From NCBI GenBank assembly GCA_027559495.1, contig JAMXSV010000004.1:2593001-2657000 (forward strand): DNA of 64,000 nucleotides, in the 5' to 3' direction. The notes beneath the pieces were generated by a model, which was not told where the DNA came from, searched no databases, and saw only the letters and a program-made list of their open reading frames with translations. The position numbers and the translations under genes were made by a program. This document shows positions 21,740 through 32,700 of this stretch, piece after piece; positions within the stretch are counted from its first letter, which is position 1, and the number at the start of each line of letters is the position of its first letter. The DNA comes from Aurifilum marmelostoma. Lineage: Eukaryota; Ascomycota; Sordariomycetes; Diaporthales; Cryphonectriaceae.

Positions 21740-22335
21740 TCACACATCCTCCCCATCTTCAATCACCCGCGCTCGCAGGATCTTCACCTCCTCCACCGGC
21801 CTGTCCTCCGGCCCAACCCTGACCAGCCCCATCCGCCGCACAACACCCATGCCAGCCCTGACGCGCCCAAAGACGGCATGCTTCCCGTCCAGCCAGGGCG
21901 TGGGGGCCAGCGTGATGAAGAACTGGGACCCGTTCGTGTCTGGGCCGGAGTTGGCCATGGACAGGATTCCTGCGCCCGTGTGCTTGAGCTCTGGGGTGGC
22001 GGACCCGGGGAGGAGGGGGGATCTCGTCGGCGAACTTGTCGCCGTAGATGGAGGTGCCGCCCCGGCCTGTGCCGGTGGGGTCGCCGCCCTGGATCATGAA
22101 GTTGGCGATTATGCGGTGGAAGATTGTGTTGTTGTAGTAGCCGCGGGAGCAGAGGGTGAGGAAGTTGGTGCAGGTCCGGGGGGCTTGGGTTGTGTAGAGC
22201 TCGAGGGTTATGGTGCCCTGCGCGAGGAAGGGAATGTATGTCAGTGAACCTGGTTGCTTTGGGATTGTTGCTATTGTTGGAGGGCAAGAGATGATGGCCT
22301 ACCATGGAAGTGTCCAGGGCCACTTCTTTGGCCAT
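21740..22335 (-). CDS. PPIL1-type cyclophilin (peptidyl-prolyl isomerase), apparent frameshift
   Basis: Exon 1 is 22303-22335 (MAKEVALDTSM), followed by an 85-nt intron (donor ATG|GTAGGC, acceptor CGCGCAG). Exon 2 runs from 22217 down to 21740. It encodes a single-domain cyclophilin of the PPIL1 class: FHRII...FMIQGGDPTGTGRGG contains the catalytic Arg and GGD, and later GSQFFITLAPTPWLDGKH follows. The reading frame changes between FADEI and ELKHTGAG, inside a C-rich segment (minus strand) next to a run of six C (22015-22020). One extra base there, or two missing, would explain it. With the shift corrected, the product would be about 169 aa, slightly longer than the usual 160-166 because of a Pro/Ala-rich insertion at the same place. 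PPIL1 proteins are spliceosomal prolyl isomerases. Either an assembly indel or a genuine lesion is possible. Confidence 0.85.
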
Positions 22336-23146
22336 CTTGGCTGTGTGTGGCAGGCAGTCAATGCTGGAAAACGGTGCTGATCGCGGTGGTGGGGGTTTGG
22401 AGGGGAGGGGGCGGGCAGAAGCACCGTACACCAGGCCGTGGTCGGTACGGGAAGGATGGGCAAGGGCGTTCGTTGTTGGCGGGACAAAATTTAGGGGACG
22501 AGGCTGAAAGTTTGGCAGCTCAGGGCCCCCCTGTCGATGACGTTTCAGCGGCCTGGACCGCCCAAGGTGTGTGGAGCAGTGGGAGCCTCCAGCAGACTAC
22601 ATGGGCTGCAAGGCTATCACAAAAAGTGCCTTTCAACTCTGCAAATCAAGTCAGTCCCAGCACAACAATTCAGGTCTGGAGAACGTGCCCCTGTTCAGAA
22701 TCCACACACTCTCTCTTTTGACAGCTCGAGACTCACATTTTCCTCTTTCTGAGCTGTCTCATATCATACCTCATCTTTGTTTCTGCATGCCTCATTCAGA
22801 ACCAGATTCTGCCTGCGGGGTTTCAAGCACACAATGACACCAGTCGTGACAGCTTGTCAGTTCTGCTAGCCACTCGTCTGTTTTTTAAATGCTGCCTCCA
22901 GGTCTCGTGGTCACTCGCATCAGAATCATCTAGCAAGCAGTACTTAGCACCTGCAGACGCTCCCTCTTCTTCTTCTGGAGCAGCACAAAACACGCTGTGC
23001 AGGTCAACATATTGGGTTGTCACGCGCCACAGCCATCGCATTTCCATATCTACTACATTCTCCCATCATCCTACTTCACCAGCTAGCCAGCCAACGAGTC
23101 TGCACCATACTTTCTTCCCTCAGATCCTCTCACGGCCATCCTCAAT
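22336..23146. promoter_or_regulatory. Divergent promoter region, cyclophilin / signal peptide peptidase
   Basis: An 811-bp spacer between head-to-head starts. A CT-rich tract just upstream of 23147 is typical of a fungal transcription start region. No coding region was recognised. Confidence 0.5.
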
Positions 23147-24904
23147 ATGGCAGAAGAAATCCCAAGCTCTGTCCCAGACGAGCACGCTGTCAACCCGCCC
23201 CTCACCACCTGGAAGCTCCTCGAATCCATGGACTTCATGGCCATCGAAATCCAGATGGTCCTGTCTGCGATCCTCATCATATACGTTGGCGCCCATGCCT
23301 CCTTACGCCGCCCTCCCTCTGCCGCTCCGCCTGCCAAGTCAAAGAGCAAGACGAAGGATGGCAAACCTGCCGACGAGCACAAGGAGAAGTTTGCGCCTGG
23401 GTTCGAGGCCAGTGATGCCATCATGTTCCCCCTTATGGCGGCCACAGTGCTGGTCGGACTGTACTATCTCATCAAGTGGCTCCAGGACCCGGCCATCTTG
23501 AACAAGATCCTGAGATGGTACATGTCCTCTACTGGCGTGTTCAGCACAGGCTTGTTCATCGGCAACGTGATCCAGACACTTCTTGGCTTCGTTTTCCCCG
23601 AGGCATGGGTGGACAGCAAGGGAAGGCTGTTCAAGGTCGACTCACGCAGCCGTACCCAGAAGCTTGTCACGAAGCCTAGAGAGCAGGACGGTGTTCTCGT
23701 TGACCTCGATGGCGAAGATGATCTGACGCAAGCAGTCGACGCACGGAAGCGTACACCCTTGCCGGGTGTCGTGTCGCAAGTCAAGGTGTCCTCGCGCACG
23801 AGCAAGCTCCTGTTCAAACTTCGCCATCTAGTCGTCGAGGACTGGAACCTCGAGTTTGCAGTACTGGGCTCGCTCAAGGAGAAGATCCCCTTCAAAATTA
23901 CCACCCTCATCGGCTGTGTTCTCGGGGTCTTGGTGCAGGGCACGTATCTGTACACCAGCAACTCCATGCTCGCCAACATCATAGGGCTCGCAGTCTGTTA
24001 CATGGCCTGCCAGTTCATGTCGGTCACGTCCTTTTCCATTGGCAGCCTGGTCCTGGTCGGCCTCTTCTTCTACGACATCATCATGGTCTTCTACACGCCT
24101 TTCATGGTCGGCGTCGCCACGCAGCTCGATGTGCCCATCAAGCTTACGTACACGACCGCCAACCGCGCAAGCATCCTCGGCCTCGGTGACATTGTCGTCC
24201 CGGGCATCTTCATCTGCCTGGCCCTGCGGTTCGATCTGTGGAAGCACTACCAGCGGAAAATCACACGCGAGAAAACGCTGCTGACGACGGTCACCAAGAA
24301 GGACACCGACGGCGCCAATGACACGCAGGAGGTCGCCACCGACACCACCACCACTACTGCCTACCGCGAGGTCAAGACGCCATTCGTCGATCCCCGTGGC
24401 CAGTGGGGCACCGCCTTCTGGACCGCGGCGAGCTGGCGCGACCTGCTGTCCGGCAAGTCTGCGCTCAAGTCCGTCGCCGACGCCTCGTTCCCCAAGACAT
24501 ACTTCCGCGCCACCATCTTCGGCTACCTCCTCGGCATGGTCGCCACCGTAACCGTGCTCTTGGTCTTCCGCCACGGCCAGCCTGCGCTGCTATACCTCGT
24601 CCCTGGCGTTGTCGGGAGCGCCTACATCACAGGCCTGTGGCGGGGCGAGATCCACGATATGTGGATTTACACCGAGGACGGCAGCCTCGATGTGGAGGAC
24701 GTCGTGGTCGAGCTCGATGGAGATGGTAACGCCATCACCAAGCCCGAGGAGACGGGAGACAAGAAGACGCAGAGCAAGGAGGATGAGGACACAGATGGTG
24801 GGGAGGAGAAGAAGAAAAATGGTAGCGCCAAAGAGGGCGAAGCCTACGAGGTCTTGCACTTTTCCATCACTATACCCAAGGAGGACAACCTGAAAGAGGA
24901 CTAG
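23147..24904 (+). CDS. Signal peptide peptidase (intramembrane aspartyl protease)
   Basis: Single exon, 585 aa, a multi-spanning membrane protein of the presenilin/SPP family. The catalytic pair is visible: Y309-D310 in FFYDIIMVFYTP, and D348 in LGLGDIVVPG. The PAL motif (P479-A-L) is in the last membrane region. SPP cleaves remnant signal peptides and tail-anchored proteins in the ER membrane, and in fungi it is needed for hypoxia and ERAD functions. Unlike the compact animal enzyme, it has a hydrophilic segment of about 90 residues between the GLGD helix and the next membrane helix (KKDTDGAND... to SLL/SALKSV) and an acidic, Lys-rich tail of about 90 residues lacking a C-terminal KKXX signal. 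Start chosen at the first Met after a pyrimidine-rich leader. Confidence 0.93.
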   Translation: MAEEIPSSVPDEHAVNPPLTTWKLLESMDFMAIEIQMVLSAILIIYVGAHASLRRPPSAAPPAKSKSKTKDGKPADEHKEKFAPGFEASDAIMFPLMAATVLVGLYYLIKWLQDPAILNKILRWYMSSTGVFSTGLFIGNVIQTLLGFVFPEAWVDSKGRLFKVDSRSRTQKLVTKPREQDGVLVDLDGEDDLTQAVDARKRTPLPGVVSQVKVSSRTSKLLFKLRHLVVEDWNLEFAVLGSLKEKIPFKITTLIGCVLGVLVQGTYLYTSNSMLANIIGLAVCYMACQFMSVTSFSIGSLVLVGLFFYDIIMVFYTPFMVGVATQLDVPIKLTYTTANRASILGLGDIVVPGIFICLALRFDLWKHYQRKITREKTLLTTVTKKDTDGANDTQEVATDTTTTTAYREVKTPFVDPRGQWGTAFWTAASWRDLLSGKSALKSVADASFPKTYFRATIFGYLLGMVATVTVLLVFRHGQPALLYLVPGVVGSAYITGLWRGEIHDMWIYTEDGSLDVEDVVVELDGDGNAITKPEETGDKKTQSKEDEDTDGGEEKKKNGSAKEGEAYEVLHFSITIPKEDNLKED

Positions 24905-25781
24905 CCATCTGATCGTGGCTGTCAGTAAACAGGGATTGTCACATGCGATCGACCGCGGGACTCTCGGGTGCTACATGGCTTCCGTGGCTCCCGGATTTTA
25001 ATATAGTATTGTGGTACTCAGTGCGGCTGTCATGGGAAACATCGGCGGGCCGCAAGCTGCACCCACATGCTGCGAGCGGTTTAGAGCGAGGTCCCTGCAG
25101 AAAGTGGCAGGCCTTGATCGAGATAGATTGCAGCGAGTGTAACGGCGTTGTTACTCAGCACTCTGCTCTTGCAATCTACGGATCTGTCGGTGAACAGGAC
25201 CTTGGTGGATCGTCGGTGTTGTAATTATAGGATGGGCCACTCTGATCGTCGTGGTGACCACTTTGTCAATACGAGATGCCGCGCATGTGTTTCCACAAAA
25301 GACAAGCCTGGTCGAGCTATTGGACTGTAAGGTAGTTGCACAAAGGGATAGTAAGAGGCCCTGTATCGTATAACCCCAACGGTGTCCATATTTCTCGCGC
25401 TGGGATCCAGGAGGAGCTCAGCTTGCTTGCTCAGGAGTTCCTGAAGCGTAACAAGGCAAAGAGAACGATGTTCTCAATTTTCCTTGCTGTCACTGAATCG
25501 TTTGTTCTCCTTCTACCACTTCGATTCCTTGCGCGGATGACGACGAAAAGTGGCAGTGTCGATTCCCTCCTCGATCCTCCGGTCCCTTCGAAGTTAAAAG
25601 TAATCAATTAAAGTTCAAAAAACCGGCGACTTTCTCCAACGAAAGTCACTTGCTCTTCGGGCTTCGTCCTAGACGCCTCTCCTTTTCCCTTCCTACTCGG
25701 CTTTCCTCGGATTCGGCCTGACCGCCGAGCAGGACAGAGACAAACCATCTGAACTGCCGCTCTCCGAGAGCTTTGACAGCC

Positions 25782-25807
25782 ATGATGATGATGATGATGA
25801 TGATGAT
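25782..25807. repeat. ATG/GAT trinucleotide microsatellite
   Basis: About 8.7 uninterrupted copies of the ATG trinucleotide in intergenic DNA. Confidence 0.95.
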
Positions 25808-25981
25808 CACTTCTGCTCTGATTGGGCCTCTACGTGGTAAAATACGGAGACGCACAGGGAGGAGGCTCGAGGAATATGCCTTTTGTGACGACGCCGACGA
25901 GCACCGCCCGCCAACCCCCCCCCCCTTAAAATGATGTGATATGCAGTGTTACGGTGAGGTGGCATCCCCTAGCACTTCCCG

Positions 25982-25995
25982 CCCCCCCCCCCCCC
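25982..25995. repeat. Poly-C homopolymer (14)
   Basis: Uninterrupted C-run; a second of 11 C lies at 25915-25925. These are likely places for assembly or replication slippage. Confidence 0.9.
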
Positions 25996-27560
25996 ACCTC
26001 CTGAGCCTCCTGCTCACGACATTGGGATGTGCTGCGGAGGTACTGTCCGGATATACGGGGGCAAAGAGCGCGCGTTAAGGGGTGGGCCTGTGCTTAGGTA
26101 AACGGGCTTAGCAAGACTTTTGTAATTACTTGGTGGCTTTGTCGTTTACATAGTATATGTGTTTCTTCCCCGGCGTTGGAAAAAAAAAAAGGACGGTAAA
26201 GGGGTAAGGAAGATTGAGTGAGGCTGGTTGTATTGACTCTCAACACCAAATCTAGACGTCATGTACGAACCCAGAATACATCAAGCCTACATAGTGAAAA
26301 AAAAACAAAAACAAAAGGGTTTCGTGAAAAGCAAGGAGACGAGACTGCAAAGAAGGGCACTGGGACAACCGCCCCGGAGAGGAATATACGAGAAGCAACA
26401 AGTCTCTGCCGGAGGATGTCTCCCATAGTAGATACCCAATATTTGATCAACATATGCGTCACCGGTAGTACGTAATAATATATGTGGGGCGAATCTCTTG
26501 TAATTCTGGAATATGATGCATCATAAAATACTATCGGTGCTTTTGCCATACAGTGTTATAGTTGAAAATGTATCTCTACTATGTATCCCACAAAGGGGGG
26601 GGGGCTCTTGTTGCGAAGGCATCCATAGCAGTAGATAGGATGAACTATACCATGCATGTACTTGGCTGGATTTGCCGAAATTCAACCATGGACTCTCGTC
26701 ATATGTATATACCAGCGGTAGTGAGAATAACCTTACTATAGCCAAGTTGTCATCCTCCACATAAACTGGCAAATATCTGCCAGCTGATTGACGAACCATG
26801 GGTTAGACCCTCTTTTTCCTTTAGACAATAAAAAAAAAAAAAGACCTGCTCCAATTTTCACCCAGTCCCAGCAGAGCCAAACGAAGCGTAATCTTGTGAG
26901 TGGAGGAAAGAAAGAAAGAAAAAAAAAGGCGGGTCGAGAGGGAGGGTTGGGAAAAAAAAAAAAAAAAAAAAACAAGAATGCAGCGCTGGTGGTGGGTGGT
27001 TAGGTACATGGGCGAAACAGATTCAAGCTTCCGCGAAGCACTTTACGCGCGGCAAGTCCCGGTGGGGAAAGAGCGCGCGCAGGGCAGGGAGGGCTCCATG
27101 CCGCTTGGTGACAGGGGGTTGAGAACGAAAAGGAGGGGCAAAGGGGGGGGTGTGGGGGGGGGGGAGGAGGAAGGAGGGAGTGGGGACAAACATCCTGCGG
27201 CTAAACATCTTCTTTCCCCATATTTATTGTCGGCATATCTACGAGGAGGCTAACGTTGTTGTATACTAAATTGCAGTAGTATTTTGGTCCAATCAGGGAA
27301 AATAGCACCGCACAGACAGGGCTCGGAGGAAAGAGTCGGACATCCGCAGGTATAAACACTTTACACGGTGGGTTTTTTGGTGGTTTTCTTTTTCTCTCTT
27401 TCCCTTTTTCTCGAGAAGTCGTTGCTAGTTTGGTCACGGGGACGGGCATAGCTCCCAGGAGGGCTGGGTGATCGACATTGCTTGGTATTGTATTAGGCTT
27501 GGCAGAGATTGGAAGATCTTGGATCGAGGGAACGCGCGTTGCGTAATCAAGTACCCATGA

Positions 27561-27580
27561 TTTTTTTTTTTTTTTTTTTT
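27561..27580. repeat. Poly-T homopolymer (20)
   Basis: Uninterrupted T-run. A 21-A run at 26952-26972 lies about 600 bp away in the same spacer. Confidence 0.9.
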
Positions 27581-27948
27581 GCGTATCTGCAAGTTAAAAG
27601 AGCCGAGGTGGACCTTGAAAATCGGGGGGCAGATGTGTGTGTGTTTGAGTGAGTGTGGCAAATTGAAGCGGCTCGTTTATGCTTCACCGGTACTTTATAT
27701 CTTTAATATTTGTGTGCGCGTGTGTAATGGATAGGTGGTATATGCAGCGATCAGGATTCATAGTAGCACTCTGTTTTTTTCTCTCAAGATCTAACTCCAG
27801 TATGTACACACGAGGTAGGAAAACAAGTCGTCACTAAATATGTACGGCGTAGATCCATCAATTGGCAGCCCCTTCTTCCCCCCCCCCCCCCTTTTCTCCT
27901 TATTCTCTCGTCTCTCTCTCTCTCTCTCATGTCCAATCCACCCCCAAT

Positions 27949-28734
27949 TTAGGTGATGACGGTGATGTTGTCCGACAGGTAGGTGCAGTTCAGGACCAGG
28001 TCGATGGTAGGCGGCGAGGCGCCCGAGTAGGCCGACGAGCTGTAGTTGTACGTGGGGCTGAGCTGCATGATCTGGCCGACCGTGACGCCGTACTCGTCCG
28101 CCAGGTCCTTGTAGCACTGGGGGTTGCCGACGGTGAACTGGAAGGGCTCGTAGCTGCACGCGCTGGGGTCGCACAGGGGCACCTTGACGAACTGGCCCGC
28201 CTCGAGGGGCTCGGTGGCGTTGCTCGTCGTGAGCGCGGTCACGGCCAGGTCGAGCCGGTTGGCAATCTTGGCGTACGTGTCGCCGTTGACCGTGTAGTAC
28301 AGCCGGGGGCCGCCCGTCAGGCACGTGTTGGTGCTGTTGTAGTTGTCGATGATGCAGCTGGTGTTGTCGATCTCGTCGGGGCACACCTCGGCGGGGATCG
28401 CAATCTCCTGGCCGACGTTGGGGATGATGCCCTGCAAAAGGTCCCAAGGTCAGCCAACCATGTCTCTCTGCCAGAGTGAAGGAGGAACCCAAAGTAGATA
28501 AATAAATGAATAAAATGTGAAACATACCTCGTCGGCCATAAAGTTGTAGCGGGCAATGTTGCACAGACCGCGGCCAGTGGCAGCCGCCACGTCAGCAATG
28601 GTGGTGCCCTCAACCGTGATCGGGTACAGGTACGTCGTGGTGTTGAGGGTGCTGGTGTCGCAGCTGGCGGCGGCGGCGACAGAGGCCGAGGCCAGAGCGG
28701 CGATAATAGCCCGTCCGAACCGCTGAGAAGCCAT
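27949..28734 (-). CDS. Secreted LysM-domain protein
   Basis: Two exons: 28528-28734 and 27949-28431, phase 0. The donor is GAG|GTATGT and the acceptor TTTTGCAG, with a 96-nt intron. The product is 229 aa. A signal peptide (about residues 1-23, ending ASVAAAA) precedes a Cys-containing body. Three LysM-like units can be seen: one split by the intron (ITVEGTTIADVAAATG ... GQEIAIPAEVC), a clear central one (YYTVNGDTYAKIANRL ... GQFVKVPLC), and a third, divergent one (FTVGNPQCYKDLADEYGVTV). There are about ten cysteines and several N-x-S/T sites. No membrane anchor or GPI signal is visible, so it is probably secreted. LysM domains bind chitin or related GlcNAc polymers; members act in wall remodelling or in shielding hyphal chitin from hosts. 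Which applies here is not decidable from sequence. Confidence 0.85.
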
Positions 28735-30379
28735 TGTTGGAATTGTGTGGTGCGGGAAGGAAAAAAAAAAAAAGGACAAGCAAGAGAAAGAATGGCTAAT
28801 GCGAGTGACGCTTTTACAAAGAATGACTGTAGTGTGGAGGAGATTTTCAAGAGATAGCGAGGGAAGAGAGAGGAAGGATGGGTCTGGCGTTGTGGTCTTC
28901 CAAGGACTGTCCATGTCCAGAGGTCATCGACACTTCTTTATATACACCTGCCGACGACGATACCTCCCTTACCTGACCAGGGCCCAGGAGGCTTCCCACG
29001 GCACCACACTTCGGGTCGATCACGGGGGATCAAAAAAAAAAAAAAAAAAGGTTCAAGACACACACACACACACCCACTCACTATTGGTGTGGCCGCGTAT
29101 GCACGACGTAGGCTTGGCAGTGGAGAAGAAAGCAACGTCGTTCCTTAGATCTGGGGCCCTAGATGAGGGAAACACATACGCAGAGAGCGATCTACCCGTT
29201 TCTGTGTCTTGTTGCATCGTTAGTAGTGAGTACTACGGGGGCTTGGTGTGGTAAGTGGCTGACCAAAATCCATGCTTGCTGGCATGCGCTATAGTACATG
29301 ATACATCAAGGAGACAAGCATTGCCCGTGCTGGGTTCCACCTCTTTTGCCATCCCCCCCCCCATCTCCTCCTCGGGGGCCAGGGAAAAACACAAATCTAT
29401 TGAGGATAATACCCTTGTTCAAATCTGCCCTTGACACTGCCGAAGCGATGGGACAAGGGTTTTACGAAATTAAGAATAGAACCTTTTTGCTTGTCTAGCA
29501 AGCCAAGATGTTCGTTTCCCCCTCCCCCACCCCTTCTCTCTCTCCACCCACACCCGCCGCGTCGCCTATGGGGCAGCCCCCTGGACCAACGTCGATCTCG
29601 TCCCGCGCTGTAACGTCCTGAAGCCCTGTTCCATGGGAGTAGTGGGGAAGAGGAGACTCCCTCCTGCTACAGCAATCTCGGTTTATTCGGTGGAGATAAC
29701 CCTTCAAGGATATGCAGCTCTGTTTTTCCTTCTCTATACGGCATATACTACTACTCTGCTATATTGCGCGCGTCTATGTTTGTGTGTGCGTGTGTGTGTG
29801 TGCATGCGTAGTATGTACTATACTTGGCAGATCGCTGGGAAAGAGTCTAGGCCAGATGGGGAGGTCCTGCATATGGTTTATACCCCCCCCCGGTGGAAGA
29901 GTCCACATCGGAGTTACGACAGTCAGAGGGGGGAGGCGGGCTGAGACGCTAGACAGAGAACCGGTTACTAACTACTTGCCCATGATGATTTGTTGTACAT
30001 GATCGGCCGCAGTGTGCATACTATACATATCACCAGACACGCAGTGTCCGGCGAGAGAGAGGGACAGTAACAATGCCAAGAAGGGCTTTAGAAAAACGTC
30101 TCGGCCAACTCGTCCGATTTGACCGGCGGAGAAACACTGGCCCACCCCGAGAGGATCAGTGGGAAGGAGAGAGGGTCTGCAGTCGTAAGCAATATTTCGT
30201 ACGCACGCACCAAGGTTCTTTTTCCCGTATCCCTTTATCTTACACACATACACGCAGTAGATCGTGAGGATTTCACCCTGCATTCGCCTCTGTCCCGGTA
30301 TATGCCCCCAAAAGATCCTCCGAACCATCGTCCTCCGCGCCGGAGATGACGCATAACGAACAAAGAAACCCCTCGCTCA
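28735..30379. other. Intergenic, LysM promoter and YIF1 3' flank
   Basis: Both neighbours are on the minus strand. It contains an 18-A run (29032-29049), an AC repeat (29058-29073) and a GT-rich tract around 29778-29803. No supported coding region. Confidence 0.55.
29058..29073. repeat. AC dinucleotide microsatellite
   Basis: Eight AC copies directly after an A-run in the LysM upstream region. Confidence 0.9.
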
Positions 30380-32002
30380 TCATGCCCTCGACAGGATCCA
30401 CATGAGGACCAGCTGTACGATATAGGAGTAGAAGAACAGGAACTGTGTCCTCTGGTTCCTCTTGGCCCTCGAGTCCGTCTGCATGCCACCGTTCCCGGGC
30501 CCTGCGTTGTTCTCCGGCAACAAGACGTACTTGAGAGACCGCATCAGGAAGAGCGAGTTGGCGAGGAATGTGTAGAGGAAGACGCCCCAGCCGATCCAGC
30601 CGCCTGTGCCCTTCCCGCCGCTGAAGCTCTCGGCCACCGCGATCGTGACGATGATCCCCACGAACTTGTAGCCCGAGTACGCCACCAGGTCCAGCAGCTG
30701 CGAGTCGTTGGATATGCTGAGGACGTACGTCCCGACCTTGAGGCCCAGGATCTCGAAGATCACCACAATCAGCGCCGTGGCCGCCTTGGACCCCAGCAGC
30801 TCGGGCTGGAACTGTCCCCTCAGCCCCGCGATGAGGCTCGACAGGAGGATGTAGGTCACGAGAGACATGACGGGTATGTACATGTCCGGGCTGTTGATGT
30901 CGTCACGAGGCGGGAGGTACAGACCCTGTCGCACGGGATCCGGCTTGCGCGACCAGGGCTTGTGCCGCCAGGGGAACAACACCAGGAAGAGCTTGTTTAT
31001 CACATAGCTGTTGGTGACGTTGAAGTAGTGCTTGAGCATCGAGATGTTCATGTAGCGGTTGACCTGTTATTGCGTCGTTAGCGTCATGTTTGCTGCTATG
31101 TGTCGCCTTTACGCATAAAAGTGTCCGCGCAGTGCTGAAAGAAAGCCTCTCCGCTCTGGCCTGTCTGGACGCTCGCCCGCCTTCACAAGCTTGCTCTCAT
31201 CCAACTTGGCTCTTGCCTAGCACACTCCGAAGGCCCTCGGAAGGCCTCCCTTGTGTGCTATCCAGTCGCCGCTCTCTCCTTGTTCTCGTGGTGCTCGTCC
31301 TTATGGAAGTGCTTATCGTATCCCGCAGACCGGTGAATGTTGATATCCAGGACCACGCGAGCGCATCGCATCTTGATGTGTCTGGCGTTTTGCACGGTCC
31401 TCAAAAGAAAGAGAGACAAGGTTTATGTCTGCCTTCGGCCCTCTCCCGGGCGATGCATTACACCCCTAGAGCTTCTCATCTTGTGCCTCAATCGCTCTGC
31501 GCGTGCAGTTCGTTTTCACCTGGACCCTCCCCCCGGCCCTCCTCTGCGCGGCCCCACGATATGTCCAGCTTGAATATTGTAGTCGATTTCCTCCTCGCGA
31601 CTTGGTGGACTTCACGTGCCAAAACCACCCAGCTAGACTGCTATGCGCCTTGCTCGAACCCGCGCGGCGCAACTTGAAGAAAGGAGAAAGGACAAGAATG
31701 GTCACTTCCAGATTATAACTCACATTGCTCTCGAGATATTCTTGTCCCTGCTTGAAGGCTGTCTGTCCAAATTGCGCAGCGAACTGGGCCGTCGGGTCGT
31801 TCAGGAAATTGCCATACTGGCCAAACATATTCCCATTGGGCGCAGCACCCTGCTGTGCCTGGTATGGGTTCCCATAGTTCTGAGACTGTGGTTGCGACTG
31901 CGATGGTGGAGGTGGCGATCGAAGCTGGGGCACTGTCGAGACATGCTGTGGTACGGGATGATGGAGGGGAGGCGACTGCCCATATGTCGTCGGCCGCTGC
32001 AT
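30380..32002 (-). CDS. YIF1: YIF1-family ER-to-Golgi membrane protein
   Basis: Two exons: 31724-32002 and 30380-31063, phase 0, giving 320 aa, close to yeast Yif1 (314). The donor is AAT|GTGAGT and the acceptor AATAACAG. The intron is 660 nt, long for this genome. The N-terminal 90 residues are Pro/Gln-rich and cytosolic (MQRPTTYGQSPPL). The join ESN|VNRYMNIS leads into the family hallmark LKHYFNVTNSYV and LFPWRHKPWSR, followed by five hydrophobic segments ending in IVQLVLMWILSRA. Yif1 forms a complex with Yip1 on COPII vesicles and the early Golgi and binds Rab GTPases. The frame extends upstream of 32002 without an ATG, so that ATG is the best start. It is head-to-head with SRP receptor alpha. 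Confidence 0.92.
31064..31723 (-). other. Unusually long intron of YIF1
   Basis: 660 nt, against 54-148 nt for the other introns found here. The flanking frames join directly, so no intervening exon is required. A plus-strand open frame of 195 codons (31090-31677) overlaps it but has no recognisable features. Confidence 0.7.
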
Positions 32003-32700
32003 CTTGTGTGGTAGATCTTGAAGTCCGATCTGGTTCGCTGTGGATGCCAAATGAAGGAGAGAAGTGAGAGGATGTAAATTTGATAGACAGCAGAAAGAAG
32101 AAGAGGAAAAAAAAATCTAGTAAGCCGGAACGCGCAACGTGGTCGAGACGCGAGCCCGGGTGTGGGATGATGGGAGGGAGCAATACTGGTGCAAGCTTCA
32201 GGCTTCCCGCAGGAGAGAGGACCCCCTGAACAGGGCCGAAGCAATGCTGTCATTTTCGCCAGGTGCTCGGGTTTGGAACAACAAGCTGGCCGATGTAGGT
32301 GCATACTATAGCAGGCAGGCAGGCTAGCTTATCGATAAGCCTCGATCTATCGCTTATCGCCCTCCAGCGGGTACTCCGACAACAGGAGCAGCCGTGCTCG
32401 CCTAGACCCTTGGAGACTCTGGAATTCAGTCCAGCCTTGGGCTAGAGAGACAGTTAGACGCCACCTGCACTTCCATCAGCCAGTCGGTCCTCCTACACGG
32501 CTGCGACATTTGCACCTCTGTCCCTCTTCACCTCTTTGCCGTTCCACACCAGCGATACCAACGAGCTCGTTCCAACGCAGTCGAATTCCTTTGCTCGATA
32601 GTGCCTTTTGCTCTTCCTCCCGCTGTCAATTGCATCCGGCGACGGAAACCACGGCTTTTCGTTGATCCAGACACCCGCCTCATACGACAATCAAGAAAAT
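32003..32700. promoter_or_regulatory. Divergent promoter region, YIF1 / SRP receptor alpha
   Basis: A 698-bp spacer between two secretory-pathway genes. It contains a perfect 14-bp palindrome with two overlapping GATA cores (32327-32340, GCTTATCGATAAGC) and a further GCTTATCG about 12 bp downstream. Pyrimidine-rich leaders precede both starts. Confidence 0.55.
32327..32340. promoter_or_regulatory. Perfect 14-bp palindrome carrying paired GATA cores
   Basis: GCTTATCGATAAGC reads the same on both strands, about midway between the YIF1 and SRP receptor starts. The extended half CGATAAGCCT (32333-32342) recurs identically at 58279-58288 in the S30/WBP11 promoter. A binding-site role is inferred from symmetry, position and recurrence. 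Confidence 0.45.

Larger units (their letters stand above)
24905..27948. other. Gene-poor, simple-sequence-rich intergenic stretch
   Basis: About 3 kb with no supported gene between SPP and the LysM gene. It is crowded with low-complexity DNA: an ATG/GAT repeat (25782-25807), C-runs at 25915-25925 and 25982-25995, a 21-A run at 26952-26972, G-runs near 27145-27165, and a 20-T run at 27561-27580. The small open frames are by-products of these tracts. Confidence 0.6.

Noticed and set aside
24905..27948. Possible transposon or RIP-mutated island
   Set aside because: No terminal repeats, transposase-like frames or strong AT bias seen; only homopolymers and microsatellites.
31090..31677. 195-codon plus-strand frame inside the YIF1 intron
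   Set aside because: Featureless, with no transcription or splice evidence; the YIF1 exons join cleanly around it.
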